Below are positions 47,008 to 58,810 of a DNA stretch of 64,000 nt, piece by piece. Positions within the stretch are counted from its first letter, which is position 1. Every line of letters starts with the position of its first letter. This stretch comes from Cylindrodendrum hubeiense (taxonomy: Eukaryota > Ascomycota > Sordariomycetes > Hypocreales > Nectriaceae). The stretch spans positions 54,810 to 118,809 of the forward strand of contig JAANBB010000087.1 in the NCBI GenBank assembly GCA_014621425.1, in the 5' to 3' direction. The notes beneath the pieces are model-generated. The model saw nothing but the letters and a program-made list of their open reading frames with translations, made no database searches and was not told where the DNA came from. A program made the position numbers and the translations under genes.

Positions 47008-48171
47008 TTAGAAACGTTGAGGCCAAGCCGGAGGCTTGTTGTTGAGGATCTCGTCAATCTCTGCAAGGATCTCAGGAGTCAACTTATCAACAAGGGCGAC
47101 GGCCTTGACGTTCTCGTACACCTGCTCGACGCTGCTGGCACCGGTGATAGCGCAGCTGACGTTCTTGTTGCTGAGCACCCAGGCGAGCGCAAGCTGGCTC
47201 TGGGGAACGCCGAGCTTCTCGGCGATGGGCTGCAGCTTGTTGACTGTCGCGATAATACCGTCCCACTTCTCCTTGCCGGTAGTCTTCCACCAGCCGTTGA
47301 TGAACTCAACTTGGGTCTGGGCAAAGCGTGAGTTATCGGGGATACCGTCCTTGTACTTGCCCGAGAGGATACCCTGCTTCATAGGCGAGAAGACGGTCAG
47401 GCCGAGGCCAACCTCACGGTACAAGTTGTCGTACTCCTTCTCCACCTTCTCGCGGTCCAGCATGTTGTAGGCTGGCTGCTCCATGACGGGGCCGACCAGG
47501 CCAAGTCTGTCGGCGACGCGCCAGGCCTGAGCAATCTCATCGGCGTTCCACTCAGAAGTACCCCAGTAAAATGCCAGGCCCTGGTCAATAATGTGGTTGA
47601 AGCTACGAACGATCTCCTCCATGGGGGTCTGGCGATCGGGTCGGTGGGCGTAGATAAGGTCCACGTACTCCAGGTCCAGACGCTTGAGGGCGAGCTTGGT
47701 ACCCTCAACGATGTGCTTTCGCGAGAGACCCTTGTTGTTGATAGGGTTGTTGCCAAAGGCACCGCCCCAGTAGATCTATTGAGGGGAGTTTATCAGTTGA
47801 TGAGAGTGTTGAACAAATTGGCGTTGATATCTCACCTTTGTGGAAATGACCAAGTCGTTGCGCTTCCAGCCGAACTCTCGGATGGCCTCGCCCATAACGA
47901 TCTCGGACTCACCCCCGCCGTAGACCTCGGCGCAGTCGAAGAAGTTGACACCGCAGTCGTAGGCGGCCTTCATGCACTTGAAGGTAGCCTCTGTTCGTGA
48001 TAGTCAGAACCTACAAGCAATATATCTCTCAAGCCATATCGAGGAAGTCTTACCCTTATCGACGTGGCCACCGTAGGTGAGCCATCCTCCCAGGGCGATG
48101 GATGATACTTGAAGTCCCGAGTTTCCAAGAAACCGGTAGGTCATGTCAGGAATTCCCTCTGGCTTAGACAT
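47008..48171 (-). CDS. Aldo/keto reductase of the potassium-channel beta-subunit type
   Basis: Exons 48171-48054, 47990-47836 and 47775-47008 give 346 residues. The fold is the NADPH-dependent aldo/keto reductase barrel, with the catalytic tetrad visible: Asp and Tyr in NFFDCAEVYGGGESE, Lys in VISTKIYWGG and His in DLIYAHRPDRQTP. The IYWGGAFGNNPINNKGLSRKH block and the C-terminal GASSVEQVYENVKAV are characteristic of the Kv-beta (AKR6) group. In animals these attach to voltage-gated K+ channels; fungal relatives are treated as soluble oxidoreductases of unknown substrate. Introns carry GTAAGA and GTGAGA donors. The start at 48171 leads into PDMTYRFLGNSGLQVS, the usual beginning. The gene is on the same strand as the nitronate monooxygenase gene but separated by AT-rich DNA, so no functional link is implied. 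Confidence 0.92.
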
Positions 48172-51100
48172 AATGGCGGTGGTTTGTTGGGGAAGCTACT
48201 TGGGTGGAGGTTGGATGACAGGAGACGAAGAACAAAGGCTGAACTTGGCAAGGCAACCCATATTTTCCCCTCTCGGGGTTTTATACTTCCTCGAAACAGC
48301 AGAGATGGGCCGATAGCTTAGGAATCCCAAGCAGCAGCTCATGCGGGGCGATCAGTACCCCTCCCCCTCCTGAGCCGGCGACCGAGCGGTGGCAGCGTCA
48401 AACCCAGGTTGTTGATGTCATGCTTTAAGGCGTTGCCTAACAAGGGCCGGTCTCCAGTCGGGGATAAAGGGGATAAGCCAACGGTCAATACTATTGCCCC
48501 GGATAATTATGGTACACTCTAGTCTTGTTGCTGTTCATAGAGTCATTCGGTGAGGGGAATTCTCGCAGTTGACCCATAGAATATGCGGTAGTCGATCGGC
48601 ATTTCCAGTTAGCTTGCAATTTGTAATCCTATTTTCGGTACAGCTGTGTCCGACAGGGAGGGTGGGGACAGGAGGAGGCCTTGATTCGATACCGAAGACG
48701 GCGGAAAGACGCCATCTTGAGATATTATAATCCAAGCTCACCTGTTTAAAGCTAGACCATGATCGTGATGCTATCGACGATGCCTTCTAGACCAGGGTGG
48801 TGAGGGTGTTACGGGGGTCGTCACAATAGGTCTGGACTCAGAGAGATGCATCGGTGGTCAATTCAAGCTGCTAGCAGTATCCGCACAGCTAAATACAGTG
48901 GTGGCATTCCCATCAGCCCTAACCGGCCCCATCTGATAGTCCGGCATCGGGCTTGATGCTTCGTGGGTCCCCCACGTGACCTTGTGGCCCGCAACAGAGG
49001 GGATGCGCTACCCTATACCTATCGCTCAATGCCTGTCATCCTCAAATACAGCCATTGGATTACGTCACAGGACCCAACATGAGTAGTCCATGCCAATGTT
49101 TTGCTTGGTATATTACATTCCATCTCCTATGTTGGTTCAGTGGTAAATGGCCTTGCTGTGAACAAATCGGCTCCATTGTGAAGATCAAGCGGGACAAGTC
49201 GGCTTTCTCGCCCATGTTGTTCGCAATTGTTAGGATGATGGAACCGCGTATACAGACGACAGGTTTAATTATCTGACTCAAAATTCACATTCTGGGTTAT
49301 CTGGTGACCAATTCGGCATTGTACCCAATCATGCTCATGTTGACGCTCTCCCTTCCTCCACCATAACTACAAGAAGCAAACCTGCTTGCTTGGGGAGGCT
49401 GAACTAGGATGACGTTGATACATGGTTCACTCCCTTGTACATGCACAAAAGAGATCTGGGTAAGCAATCGATGGAAGAGTGACATGTCCTGCGCTTGTTG
49501 ACATTCACAATTGGCCAGGCTTAGACTGCAGTATTGAATGAGGTGGCAGCCACAGCGTGTGATTGGGTTAGCGATGTTAATGCACGTTGCGAGACACTGG
49601 ATGGGCGCTTGCCCCGGATATTACGCACTTTAAATATGGGGACCAAATCTCCGAACGCGAGACTTGACCTGGTTCACGTTCTGAGCCAGGCGTATTCTCC
49701 GTAAGTAAGGGATAATGACAATCAAGCACTGGAGGTGCGGATGAGATCCGACACCCGAAGCCCCGGAGAAACTGGATCAGGACTCACAGCGCAGCTATGA
49801 ATACATGTCTGTCTTGCTGGTGTAGAGCGGTCCGTTTGGGGTGACTTAGACACGGGCAAACCGCGCTGGTATTCAGCCTCCCTCATTCCCGTGTCCGACG
49901 GACACTGGGCGACGTGGCCCGGACCCAGACCTTACGGAACTCGGCCAAAGGGGACAAATTGGCATTTCGCTGATGCAGACGGCACCGAGCAGGCGATCGT
50001 ACGAGAAGCTGTACGGTCACATGCGCGGAGACCAGTCAATGCGGTTTCGGAGGTGCCACTGGGCCGTGTATGACTTTGAGTAGCGGGATGCAAGATGCAA
50101 GATGCAGGTGACGGAGCTGCAGTAAACACAATGGAGCAGAGGTATGAATGAGCCGGCAAGAGCGGGATCTATCAGGTGGAAGATCAATGCTTGAGTCTGA
50201 GAAGAGAGACATCAATCACATCTGAGGCGCCACACGAAATACCCAGCAACGTCCGAGCTGGAGAGGGGAAACTGATGGCCCGGCTGGATTGGATATGGTG
50301 TAGATGGGCGTGCCTGACCTGGCAGAGTCGACCGTCAGATGTCCTGGTCGGAGGCAATTGCACACAAGGCCAATTGAAGATGGAAATTTTGTTGGTCGTC
50401 TAGCTGTTGGTTCGTCTTGTGGGGAGCGTGATCGACTGGTTGTTGGCCGTGCTAGGGGATGCGGGATGGCACACCATATCACGCTCTAGGGGGCCTAAAG
50501 GAGGGACGGGATCCCGAACAAGGAGGTGGATACGGCCGTACAGTGTCTGTTTAGTGGGCACGAGAACGGCCCCCCGGGCGACCAGTCCAGGGGCACGAGG
50601 AGAGCGCCGATTCTGGCGTGGAGCCCGGCAACAGGATATCTGTTCTTGGCCGAGTGTGGCTGCGCCGGGGGCAAGGAGCAGGGAAGCGTGGGATTGGCAT
50701 CCGCCCGTGATTCGACCCCGTGCCAGAGGAGAGGCCAGAGGAGGAGGCCTGATGGAGGATGGAGTATGGAGGATGGAGGATGGCGGATCAGCCGACGAGA
50801 GTCAGTCAGGGCCGATTTATTCTTTCCGAACGCTTGAAACTTTGACGGACCGCATTACTGTGCTAAAGCTTGTATTACGGGCTCCTCCGTGGGCAGTGGC
50901 AGAGATGGTGCGCATGGATAGATGGAGCCGCCGATTGGGGCTGGAATTCGATGGGAGGGCGGGCGCTAGCAACGTCTTGATTCTCTGGCGCGGCTTGTAG
51001 CGCTTGTTGGTCTGCTCGCTTGGACCGACCGCCCAATGCACCTGTAGGGAGTATGATGAGTGTCGTCCATGGTAGAGCCTCATGAGGTGCGTCGGCGGCT

Positions 51101-53183
51101 TGCGGTGAGGATGGGTCCATTTACCACCGCTTCCATGGGGGTCCCGTCGAGGACAGACGAAGACGAGCGCTGCACAGGGCCTCCAGCTAGCAGATACGAA
51201 TTCAACGATTGCGGCGTCGACGCATCCTGCAGCTGGACCCGCGCACGCCGTCGATCCATCTGACTGCAAGGAGATTGAAATGTGCTGGCCAGGCCTTGCG
51301 CTGCAGCACGATTCCCGGGGCACCCCCAGTTGGCTGCCCGCTGTGAATTTTGCGCCCAGGGCACCCGGACGGAAAGACTCGCGCCCGCTGTGCCCAAGCC
51401 TGGCAGTCCGTCTGGCCGTCTGGTACCTCCGTCGAGGCTGGGAGATTGCGCCCCGGCCGAGGTACCCCGGGCCTGCCGTTGGGGACCCCACCGGGGGCCG
51501 CCTCAGTGGACAGCGCCGAGTCAAGCGGCCGACCAGGGGCTCGACGGGAGCACAGTAGATGGAGGACAGGAGACGGCGGACGTGGACAGTGCCATTATTA
51601 GCGGACGTCGAGTGCATCTCATCTCATCCCATCCCCTCTCCATCCTGCCCATCCAGCCCATCCAGGCCAGGGCTCGCCGTCCAGTTGATCCAGGGTGGTC
51701 CGTGGGCAGAGGCACATCTCGGCTCGGTCTGTCTATCCATGCAATTTTCTCAGGCGACCCAAGAAATGCGACGTACTGGTCGAGCGATGGACATAAACAG
51801 ATTGATCGGGGCGAGAGGCAATGCGAGTGGTGCATTGGTTGCTTTTGGCACCGGGAAGCAGTGTCTGAGATCCAACAAAACTATTGACTCGCGAGTCGTA
51901 CGGGCTCCATCATCAACAAATCTACTTGCCCATGGGCCCTGGATGCAACCCCGTCTTCGGCTCTGGAAAGCAGGTACCTGGCGGCAAGATACCTCGCTGC
52001 CGGGTACCCGCAGGGCTTGGCGTCTGGAAATGCGGAAGCGGTGTTGATTCCATGCGCACTGTGACGAGCGACGTTGCATCGCCCCCAACCCGCCAGTGGC
52101 TCCAACGGCCAGGCTTCGGCCAAGCCGGCCAGTCGGCAGACCCAGGTGCCTTGGGCTAGACGCACAGTGCGAACGCACGACGCTATCGCGCCAAGTGCGT
52201 GGGTGCGTGGCCCATGGATCCCCAGCCTCTGCGACAGCCAGTACATCCGCGCAGGTACCGGCTAGCCTGTTGCAACCGGCGGTCGTCGCCCTGGGAGCGG
52301 GTTGGCCTAGGCCCTGGGGGCTGGCCGGGCCAGTGGTGGCCTCTGCGTCCAGGCTCTCCACTGGCCGCTGGCTCGGGCTACTGTGTGCCTAGGCGACCTT
52401 CTCTCTCTTCCCCTTTCCTCCATCCCATCTCTCCATCCTCCAATCCGCCATCCGTCATCCTCATCCGCCTCTTCGTCGACTTGCCCGGGGGCTCTGCTGC
52501 GACATCCTCCGAATCGAATCGACTCGGCCGTCCTACCTGCTGAGCACCTGCAGGTGAGTGAATCAAGAACAACCGTCCCGTCCCATCCCCTTTCCCTGGA
52601 ACTGCGTTGGCGTGCGGAGCGAAGGTGGTGTGGTCCGGTCCCTGGATGCGTTGGGACGTCACGATTCAACCTCTGGCTGTTTGCAGCTGCCCGTTGTTTC
52701 TGCCCGGTACTTGCTGGCGACCGCAGGGCTTCGCTTTGCTGTCGCCCGTGACGCCCTGCTTCTTCTGCCCGTCTCCAGCGTCTCCCCGAGCCTGGCCTAT
52801 AGGGGCGAGCAGTCGTGTCCGCGTCGTACATCGGCTTCCTGCGGCTGCGGCTGCGTCTGCGTCTGGGCTGCACAGAGGCTTTTTGCCGCGCCCCCGAAAT
52901 ACCACCCAACGCCCTGACACGCCTGGCCTCGCCTCATCCACTCCCGTCCAACCGCACGCCACGCCACCCGTTCTGCTTTCGCTTTTCCCCTTTTCCACGC
53001 ACGATTCATTGCAGAACTCCATCCGTTTTCATCAGCGCTGACCGCCGTTTTCTTGACTTTGTTTACAGATATCGATTTTCCCCTTCCAGCCACCGCTTCT
53101 CCATCTCTGCATACCTCCCGAACTCCCGTCTCCCTGCCTACGCGTCCCCGAAGGTGGTCCTGCGGTGACCGCCCCACGCCGCC
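48172..53183. other. Gene-free 5-kb region upstream of casein kinase I
   Basis: No coding region with recognisable character was found on either strand; the longest frames (51282-51887 plus, 50817-51617 minus, 51750-52361 minus) overlap and are Arg/Pro/Ser/Trp-rich. From about 52380 the plus strand becomes pyrimidine-rich, typical of the promoter and leader of a highly expressed fungal gene. CTGCG/CTGCGT triplet runs lie at 52839-52867. GTTTACAG near 53061-53068 could be the acceptor of a leader intron. Confidence 0.55.
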
Positions 53184-54662
53184 ATGGCTTCCAGCTCGTC
53201 CAACGTCGTCGGCGTCCACTACAGGGTCGGCAAGAAGATTGGAGAGGGTTCTTTTGGTGTCATTTTCGAGGGCACCAATTTGTTGAATAACCAGCAGGTT
53301 GCCATCAAATTCGTGAGTTCGCTCCAGCATACCGATGACCGACTTCGGCCCCTTCCACGTGCATAACTAACAATGCCCGACAGGAACCCCGAAAGAGTGA
53401 TGCTCCCCAACTCCGAGATGAATACCGGACGTACAAGATTCTCGTTGGCTGCCGTAAGAATTCATCAACCCCGACGCGATTCATCTTCGTGTTACTGACA
53501 ATCATCTCTAGCCGGCATCCCCAACGTTTACTACTTCGGACAGGAAGGTCTCCACAACATCTTGGTCATTGACCTCCTCGGCCCTTCCCTCGAGGATCTC
53601 TTCGACCATTGCGGCCGAAGATTCTCAATCAAGACTGTTGTGATGGTTGCCAAGCAGATGCTCTCAAGGGTCCAGACCATCCACGAGAAGAACCTCATCT
53701 ACCGTGACATCAAGCCCGACAACTTCCTCATCGGCCGACCCGGCACGAAGGCCTCCAGCGTCATCCATGTGGTTGACTTCGGTATGGCCAAGCAATACCG
53801 TGACCCCAAGACGAAGCAGCACATTCCTTACCGCGAGCGAAAATCCCTTTCTGGAACTGCTCGTTACATGAGTATCAACACCCATCTGGGTCGCGAACAG
53901 TCCCGACGAGACGATCTTGAGGCCCTCGGCCACGTCTTCCTCTACTTCCTCCGTGGTGGCCTCCCCTGGCAGGGCCTGAAGGCTGCTACCAACAAGCAGA
54001 AGTACGAGAAGATTGGCGAGAAGAAGCAGACCACTATCATCAAGGATCTGTGCGAAGGCTTCCCCGAGGAGTTCTCCAAGTATCTCACCTACGTTCGAAA
54101 CCTCGGCTTCGAAGACACCCCCGACTACGATTACCTCCGAGAGCTTTTCACCCAGTCTCTCAAGAACACTGGCGAGGTTGAGGATGGCGAGTACGACTGG
54201 ATGAAGATCTCGAAGGATTCGGGAAAGGGATGGGACTCGAAGAACCACAACGCGTACCTCCACAACCCAAACGTGCGACCCGGCCCGTCTCAGATGGAGC
54301 TCCACAGCGGCCGACCCGGGAATACCACCTCTCACCAACAAGCACAAAACCTCACTGTCGGCCGTTTAAACGCCGCGCAACCCCCTCCTCCGTCTCCGAT
54401 CAAGCAGATGGGCAAGCAGAGAGATCGGCCAAGCGTCCCCGGCGCCTTGTCGGCGCAGCGGAACGGAGCTGGGGGTCTCCGCGATATGGCTACCCCGACT
54501 GGCTCGACTCAAGCCCAGTTCCAGAACAGCGCCCAGAACCTGCCCCAGCCGAGGACCTCCCAGCAGGGCCCCGCGATCCAGCCAGCCCAGCCTAACGGTC
54601 GACCTGCTGATCCCCAGCCCAGCGGCTTCCAGAAGCTCATGAAGACGCTCTGCTGTGGTTAG
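53184..54662 (+). CDS. Casein kinase I, membrane-anchored Yck/Cki1 type
   Basis: Exons 53184-53312, 53384-53453 and 53512-54662 give 449 residues. The kinase domain covers about residues 13-290: GEGSFG loop (20-25), VAIKF with catalytic Lys42, [12 protein letters not shown] catalytic loop, [10 protein letters not shown] and the CK1-specific [17 protein letters not shown]1 enzymes phosphorylate primed Ser/Thr sites and control endocytosis, nutrient sensing, morphogenesis and membrane traffic. The C-terminal tail is Pro/Gln-rich and ends KTLCCG; the paired cysteines resemble the palmitoylated CC end of yeast Yck1/2 and fission yeast Cki1, so plasma-membrane attachment is likely. The extra final Gly is a small departure. 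The ATG lies in a strong context (GCCGCCATGG). Two introns break the N-terminal lobe after IKF and after ILVGC. Confidence 0.93.
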
Positions 54663-55651
54663 TTGCATCCTGACGGCTGTCGGGAATGTTTGTGTATCTA
54701 TTGCTGTGGCATTTTGCCTCAGGATCTTTGCGTGGATGGTGGCTCGACTCCAAGGAGGATCCCATACCCGGAGGAACGGTTGGAGGGCGAGAGCCCAGGG
54801 AACAGATTTGTCGTTTGACGGAAGCACCTGTGACCGATTTGAGAAGCAACAACCTCATTCGGTAGCAAGAGCTTTTGGGATCTCGAACGGCGGAGGGAAT
54901 CTCGAACGATAACACGGTCCTGGGATCTCCATCAGTCGAAATCGGCCTACACCATCTACGTACTATAGAACCCCCGGAACTGATGGGAGACTATATCCAT
55001 TCGCAGCCTTCAACATGAAGCAATACCCACTTGATGGATACAGGTCTTGGAGTCGGGAAAGCTTTCCTTTTTATGTCTGGCATTCCATCACGAAATTATA
55101 CTAAAACCAGTTTAATCTTCCAGCGCAGCACGGCGCAAGGAGACGGAGCAGGGCAGCATTGGGTTTGGTTCGGTGTTATTTCCTCTCTCTTTCTCATGAT
55201 GCTGTCTATAATACTGTCTTTCATCGCGTGCCGAGCCGAAGTCATTGCGGCCTGGTGAGAGTGAGGGCGAGGTGAAGTGGAGCGAGCGTGTTGTGTCGGG
55301 TGTAGATGCGAGAAGTAGTCAGTGTGGGGATGGATTCGGGAATGGAAGCTTGGTGATTTGTTTGAGATGAGATAGAGCACTATAGGGAGTTTTTGTCAGG
55401 TACAACTTGTAATGGGAAAAAAGGCGTTGCCAATATTATCATCGCCGCATATTCTTTTTAATAGCCACTCACTAAGTATCATCACATTTATGTAACATTA
55501 GAAACGTCCCTTTTCAGGGCCGCCTATTCCAGAGACTCCCATTCTTGACGCATTCCGCCGAACTGCTCTATCAACGCCAAAGGCCGATGACAATTCTACC
55601 TCCTATGAAATCAGGACAACACATCCAACCCCAACCCCAGAACGATTTCAT
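54663..55651. other. 3' flanks between convergent genes
   Basis: This interval lies downstream of both casein kinase I and the p24 gene. Part of 54663-54950 is probably kinase 3' untranslated sequence. No gene seen. Confidence 0.5.
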
Positions 55652-56551
55652 CTAAGTCAGCTTCTGCTTGATGAAGAACGATCGGAGATGCGACAGCTGC
55701 CAAGTGCAAGTAATTCCCAAGACAACCATCTGAATGATGATCCAGCGGATAACACGACCGTTGGTGGACTCGGATTGATCTCGGAACTCTGCCTCTCGCT
55801 CCTAAATGGGGTAATTGATGATTAGCCTTGTACTTTGACACGTCATATGATGTTCGACCTGGTTTTTAAACTACCACTCCAGGGCGAACACTTGAAGAGC
55901 AAGTAACACCAGTCGTCACAAAATCGATGAGAGGCGTGTACTTACTCGCTGGAAGACCTGCTCCCTTCGGATGTCGTTCAATCGTGCATTCAGGTCCTTG
56001 ACACGTGTCGTAATATCCTGGATCTTGTTCTTGTCGCTGCTCTCGATCTGGTTGGTCTCGCCAATAACGAGGTCAAGCGTCAACTTGATACCACCGTTCT
56101 GGTTCTTGGTCGAAAGCCAGCCTGGGCGACCAGAGGTCGATGAGGGGGTGAAGCAGACCTTGTGGTCACCAGAATCGGCGGCGGAGAAGGTGAACCGGCC
56201 TGAGGCCTGGCCACGCTGGGAGACGACACGGTGGTCATTGTCGAAGATTTCCTGGTGGCGAGAGAGTTAGAATGACTTTCTGGCTGGCCCTTAGGGGAAC
56301 ATAGGAGCTGATCATGATTCAAGAGAATAAGGGATAGGTGAACGTACATCGACGGAGATGTAGATGCTGATGCCGTCATGCTTCTGCCATCCTTGCGCTC
56401 GGTCGTCCCACTCCTCGGCGGTGTAGTGTCCAACCACCAGGGTGTCCTTGGGCAGCTCCTCGTAGAAGCACTTGGGAGTTACTCCATCGATGTAGAAGTA
56501 GAGCGCGTTGGCAACTGCGCTGAGCGACAGGAGAGGGAGGAGAGACCTCAT
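55652..56551 (-). CDS. p24 family cargo receptor (emp24/gp25L/p24, Erp1-like)
   Basis: Exons 56551-56348, 56251-55946 and 55801-55652 give 219 residues. A signal peptide ([16 protein letters not shown]) is followed by a GOLD domain with the p24 cysteine pair ([13 protein letters not shown] and DHKVCFTPS), a coiled-coil stretch ([16 protein letters not shown]), one membrane span ([14 protein letters not shown]) and a short cytosolic tail, [10 protein letters not shown]. The FF pair serves COPII export and KxKxx serves COPI retrieval in this family, so the protein cycles between ER and Golgi. [14 protein letters not shown] points to the alpha/Erp1-5-6 subgroup. The long in-frame upstream extension is not used, because the chosen ATG begins a good signal peptide. 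Swc4 is divergent, 429 bases away. Confidence 0.92.
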
Positions 56552-56980
56552 TTTGGCGGTTGGGAGGAAATAGAAGATGCGCTTGTTGGGATTGGAAGCG
56601 GCGCTTTCGTCTGGCGCAATTGAAGCACTCGCCCGTGTCGAGTGTCGTTCGTGGGAGATCCGTCGAGAGTGTCGTGTGTGAGGTTGTGAAGCACAGCTAT
56701 TCTGGCGCTGGCCTAGCGAAGCTGCCACGTTCGAAAACCGGCCGTCAGGGGTGGAGTCACGTGGTGATAACGCCCTCCGGAATCGAACCTCAGCGCGTCC
56801 AACCTCAATGACGCCAAATTTTCATGTTGGCGAACTCAAACCAGCCTCAACGAGACGCGACCGAACGAATAGCACCCTGAGGCCCGAATAAAACTTCTAC
56901 AAGACTGCTAAAAGCCCAAATTTGATGGTTCATGAGATGAAAACCGCGATTTAGCCACCCCTCGACGACTGTCCGCCATC
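56552..56980. other. Divergent promoter of p24 and swc4 genes
   Basis: 429 bases separate the two start codons. No TATA box stands out. A tRNA-like GGTTCGATTCC word on the minus strand near 56777-56787 does not belong to a foldable tRNA. Confidence 0.5.
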
Positions 56981-58810
56981 ATGACATCCGACGTTCGCGA
57001 CGTGCTCAACATCCCCGACGGGACGTCAGGCCCCCGACCAGCGAAAAAGCAGAAGCTTGCGGCACCCAGGCCGAACCTGAAGGGTCTCGCGCGCGAAGTG
57101 CACAACCTAGGCGGCGACAACCCCATCGCGATCGTCCCCGAAGTCACCCATTTCAAGAAACGACGTTTCGCGAGTCGCAAGCCAGCCTCCCGATGGGAAC
57201 TACGGAAATTTCGGAATTCTGCACGCGATGATTCAAGCCTGGCCCTGCGACACTGGAGGAGGGTGGATGGGAAGTTAGAAGGCGAGCCGCAGGAGCAGGC
57301 ACCTGGGACGGCGGGCGACAATGCTCAGCCCTCGAAGGACGGGATTGAGGATTCAGCCTTTGCGAAATACAACGTCCAGGTGTCGGTACCCCAATACAGC
57401 GAGGGCCAATATCAACAATCACTGCAGAACAACGACTGGTCAAAGGAGGAGACAGATTACTTGCTGGAGCTGGCCCGTGACTTCGACCTAAGATGGCCTC
57501 TGATATGGGACCGATACGAATGGAACCCTCCTGCTACCAACGGAGACATGAACGCCGATGGCGATGAGAGTAAGGCCGTTGTGCCGGCGACACGATCCCG
57601 TTCGATGGAGGACCTGAAAGCGCGGTATTACGATGTGGCATCCAAGATGATGGCGGCGCAGAAGCCGGCCCAGTACATGACGCAACCCGAATTTGCGCTC
57701 CACGAACTGATGGCGCACTTCAACCCGCAGCAGGAGAGACTGAGGAAAGAATTTGCACTCAACGCCCTAACTCGATCGCGCGAGGAAGCACGCGAGGAGG
57801 AGTCGCTGCTGCTGGAGATCAAGAGGATTTTGGCACGCAGCGAGCGGTTCAACGATGAGCGCCGAGAACTGTACAACCGCCTCGACTACCCCCGCGCGGA
57901 CACGGACATCAATGCCTTCAAGTCTTCTGCTGGTCTACAGAACCTGCTCCAGAACCTGATGAGTGCCGACAAGACCAAGAAACGCAAATCCCTGATGGCT
58001 GCCGAGGTGGCCAGCCCCACAGCCCCCCCAGGACCTCAACAAGTCGCCGCTGCTCAGGAGGCTGGGCGACGCGAGAGCACTGTTACTTCAACCGGCCCCC
58101 GCGAACCTGTTACCGCTGCGCCAACGCCAACTTCCACCGCCAAGAAGGGCCAACAGGAAAAGCCAGAGCGCCGGAAGCTCACCACCCAAGAGGAGGTGCT
58201 GTATGGTGTTACACATCACGATCGTCTGGGGTCCGGACCTACCTTCCGCACCGAGAAAATCAACAAACTATTCTCACACAAGTCTAATCAGCAGCAATTG
58301 CGCATCACCAATGCTCTTAACGAGCTGGACGTGCCTAACAAGCTGGCCATGCCTACGGCAGCGACAACCCACCAGTACGAGCTACTCCTTGGAGCCGTGA
58401 ACAGTCTTCTCGATGCTCGCAAGGTGTCGGACAAGATTGATGCGGAGATCAAGGTGGAGCAGGCTAAGAAGGCTGAGCGAGAAAAGGCATTGGGACTCCC
58501 GGACTCCGGGTCAGAGAAGAAGGAAGAGAAGAAGGATGGCGAGGGGGATGACAAAGCTCTGGAGGCGGCCAATGCATCTAAGGACAACTCGGAGGGGGAT
58601 GAGACCGCAACCGCCAACCCTGCCAGTGAAGCGGCCACCAAGGACGCAGCCGACACAGCCCCCACGAACGATGCGTCAGAAGCCTCTTCGAAGTCAGAAG
58701 AGGCGAACGGCGAGGCCGATAAAAACGGCCGCCCGGAGAGTAGTCACAAACGCAGTGCGAGTGTTCTGAGTGGGGCGAGTGACAAGAGCACCAAACGGCA
58801 GAAGAAATAG
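56981..58810 (+). CDS. swc4: SWR1/NuA4 complex subunit Swc4 (DMAP1/Eaf2)
   Basis: Single exon, 609 residues. The N-terminus MTSDVRDVLNIPDG, with RPAKKQKL shortly after, is the classic Swc4 start. FKKRRFASRKPASRWELRKF follows, then a SANT-like domain NNDWSKEETDYLLELARDFDLRWPLIWDRY (about 150-180) and the DMAP1-type region LKARYYDVASKMM. In the family, Swc4 is shared by the SWR1 remodeller, which deposits H2A.Z, and the NuA4 histone acetyltransferase. The region around TTQEEVLYGVTHHDRLGSGPTFR and MPTAATTHQYELLLGAVNSLLDARK matches the C-terminal half of fungal Swc4. The last 120 residues are Lys/Glu/Ala-rich and disordered and end in STKRQKK, a nuclear signal. Confidence 0.93.
   Translation: MTSDVRDVLNIPDGTSGPRPAKKQKLAAPRPNLKGLAREVHNLGGDNPIAIVPEVTHFKKRRFASRKPASRWELRKFRNSARDDSSLALRHWRRVDGKLEGEPQEQAPGTAGDNAQPSKDGIEDSAFAKYNVQVSVPQYSEGQYQQSLQNNDWSKEETDYLLELARDFDLRWPLIWDRYEWNPPATNGDMNADGDESKAVVPATRSRSMEDLKARYYDVASKMMAAQKPAQYMTQPEFALHELMAHFNPQQERLRKEFALNALTRSREEAREEESLLLEIKRILARSERFNDERRELYNRLDYPRADTDINAFKSSAGLQNLLQNLMSADKTKKRKSLMAAEVASPTAPPGPQQVAAAQEAGRRESTVTSTGPREPVTAAPTPTSTAKKGQQEKPERRKLTTQEEVLYGVTHHDRLGSGPTFRTEKINKLFSHKSNQQQLRITNALNELDVPNKLAMPTAATTHQYELLLGAVNSLLDARKVSDKIDAEIKVEQAKKAEREKALGLPDSGSEKKEEKKDGEGDDKALEAANASKDNSEGDETATANPASEAATKDAADTAPTNDASEASSKSEEANGEADKNGRPESSHKRSASVLSGASDKSTKRQKK

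Noticed and set aside
56760..56800. tRNA-like B-box word GGTTCGATTCC on the minus strand
   Set aside because: The T-stem does not pair and there is no A-box, anticodon stem or acceptor stem at proper distance.
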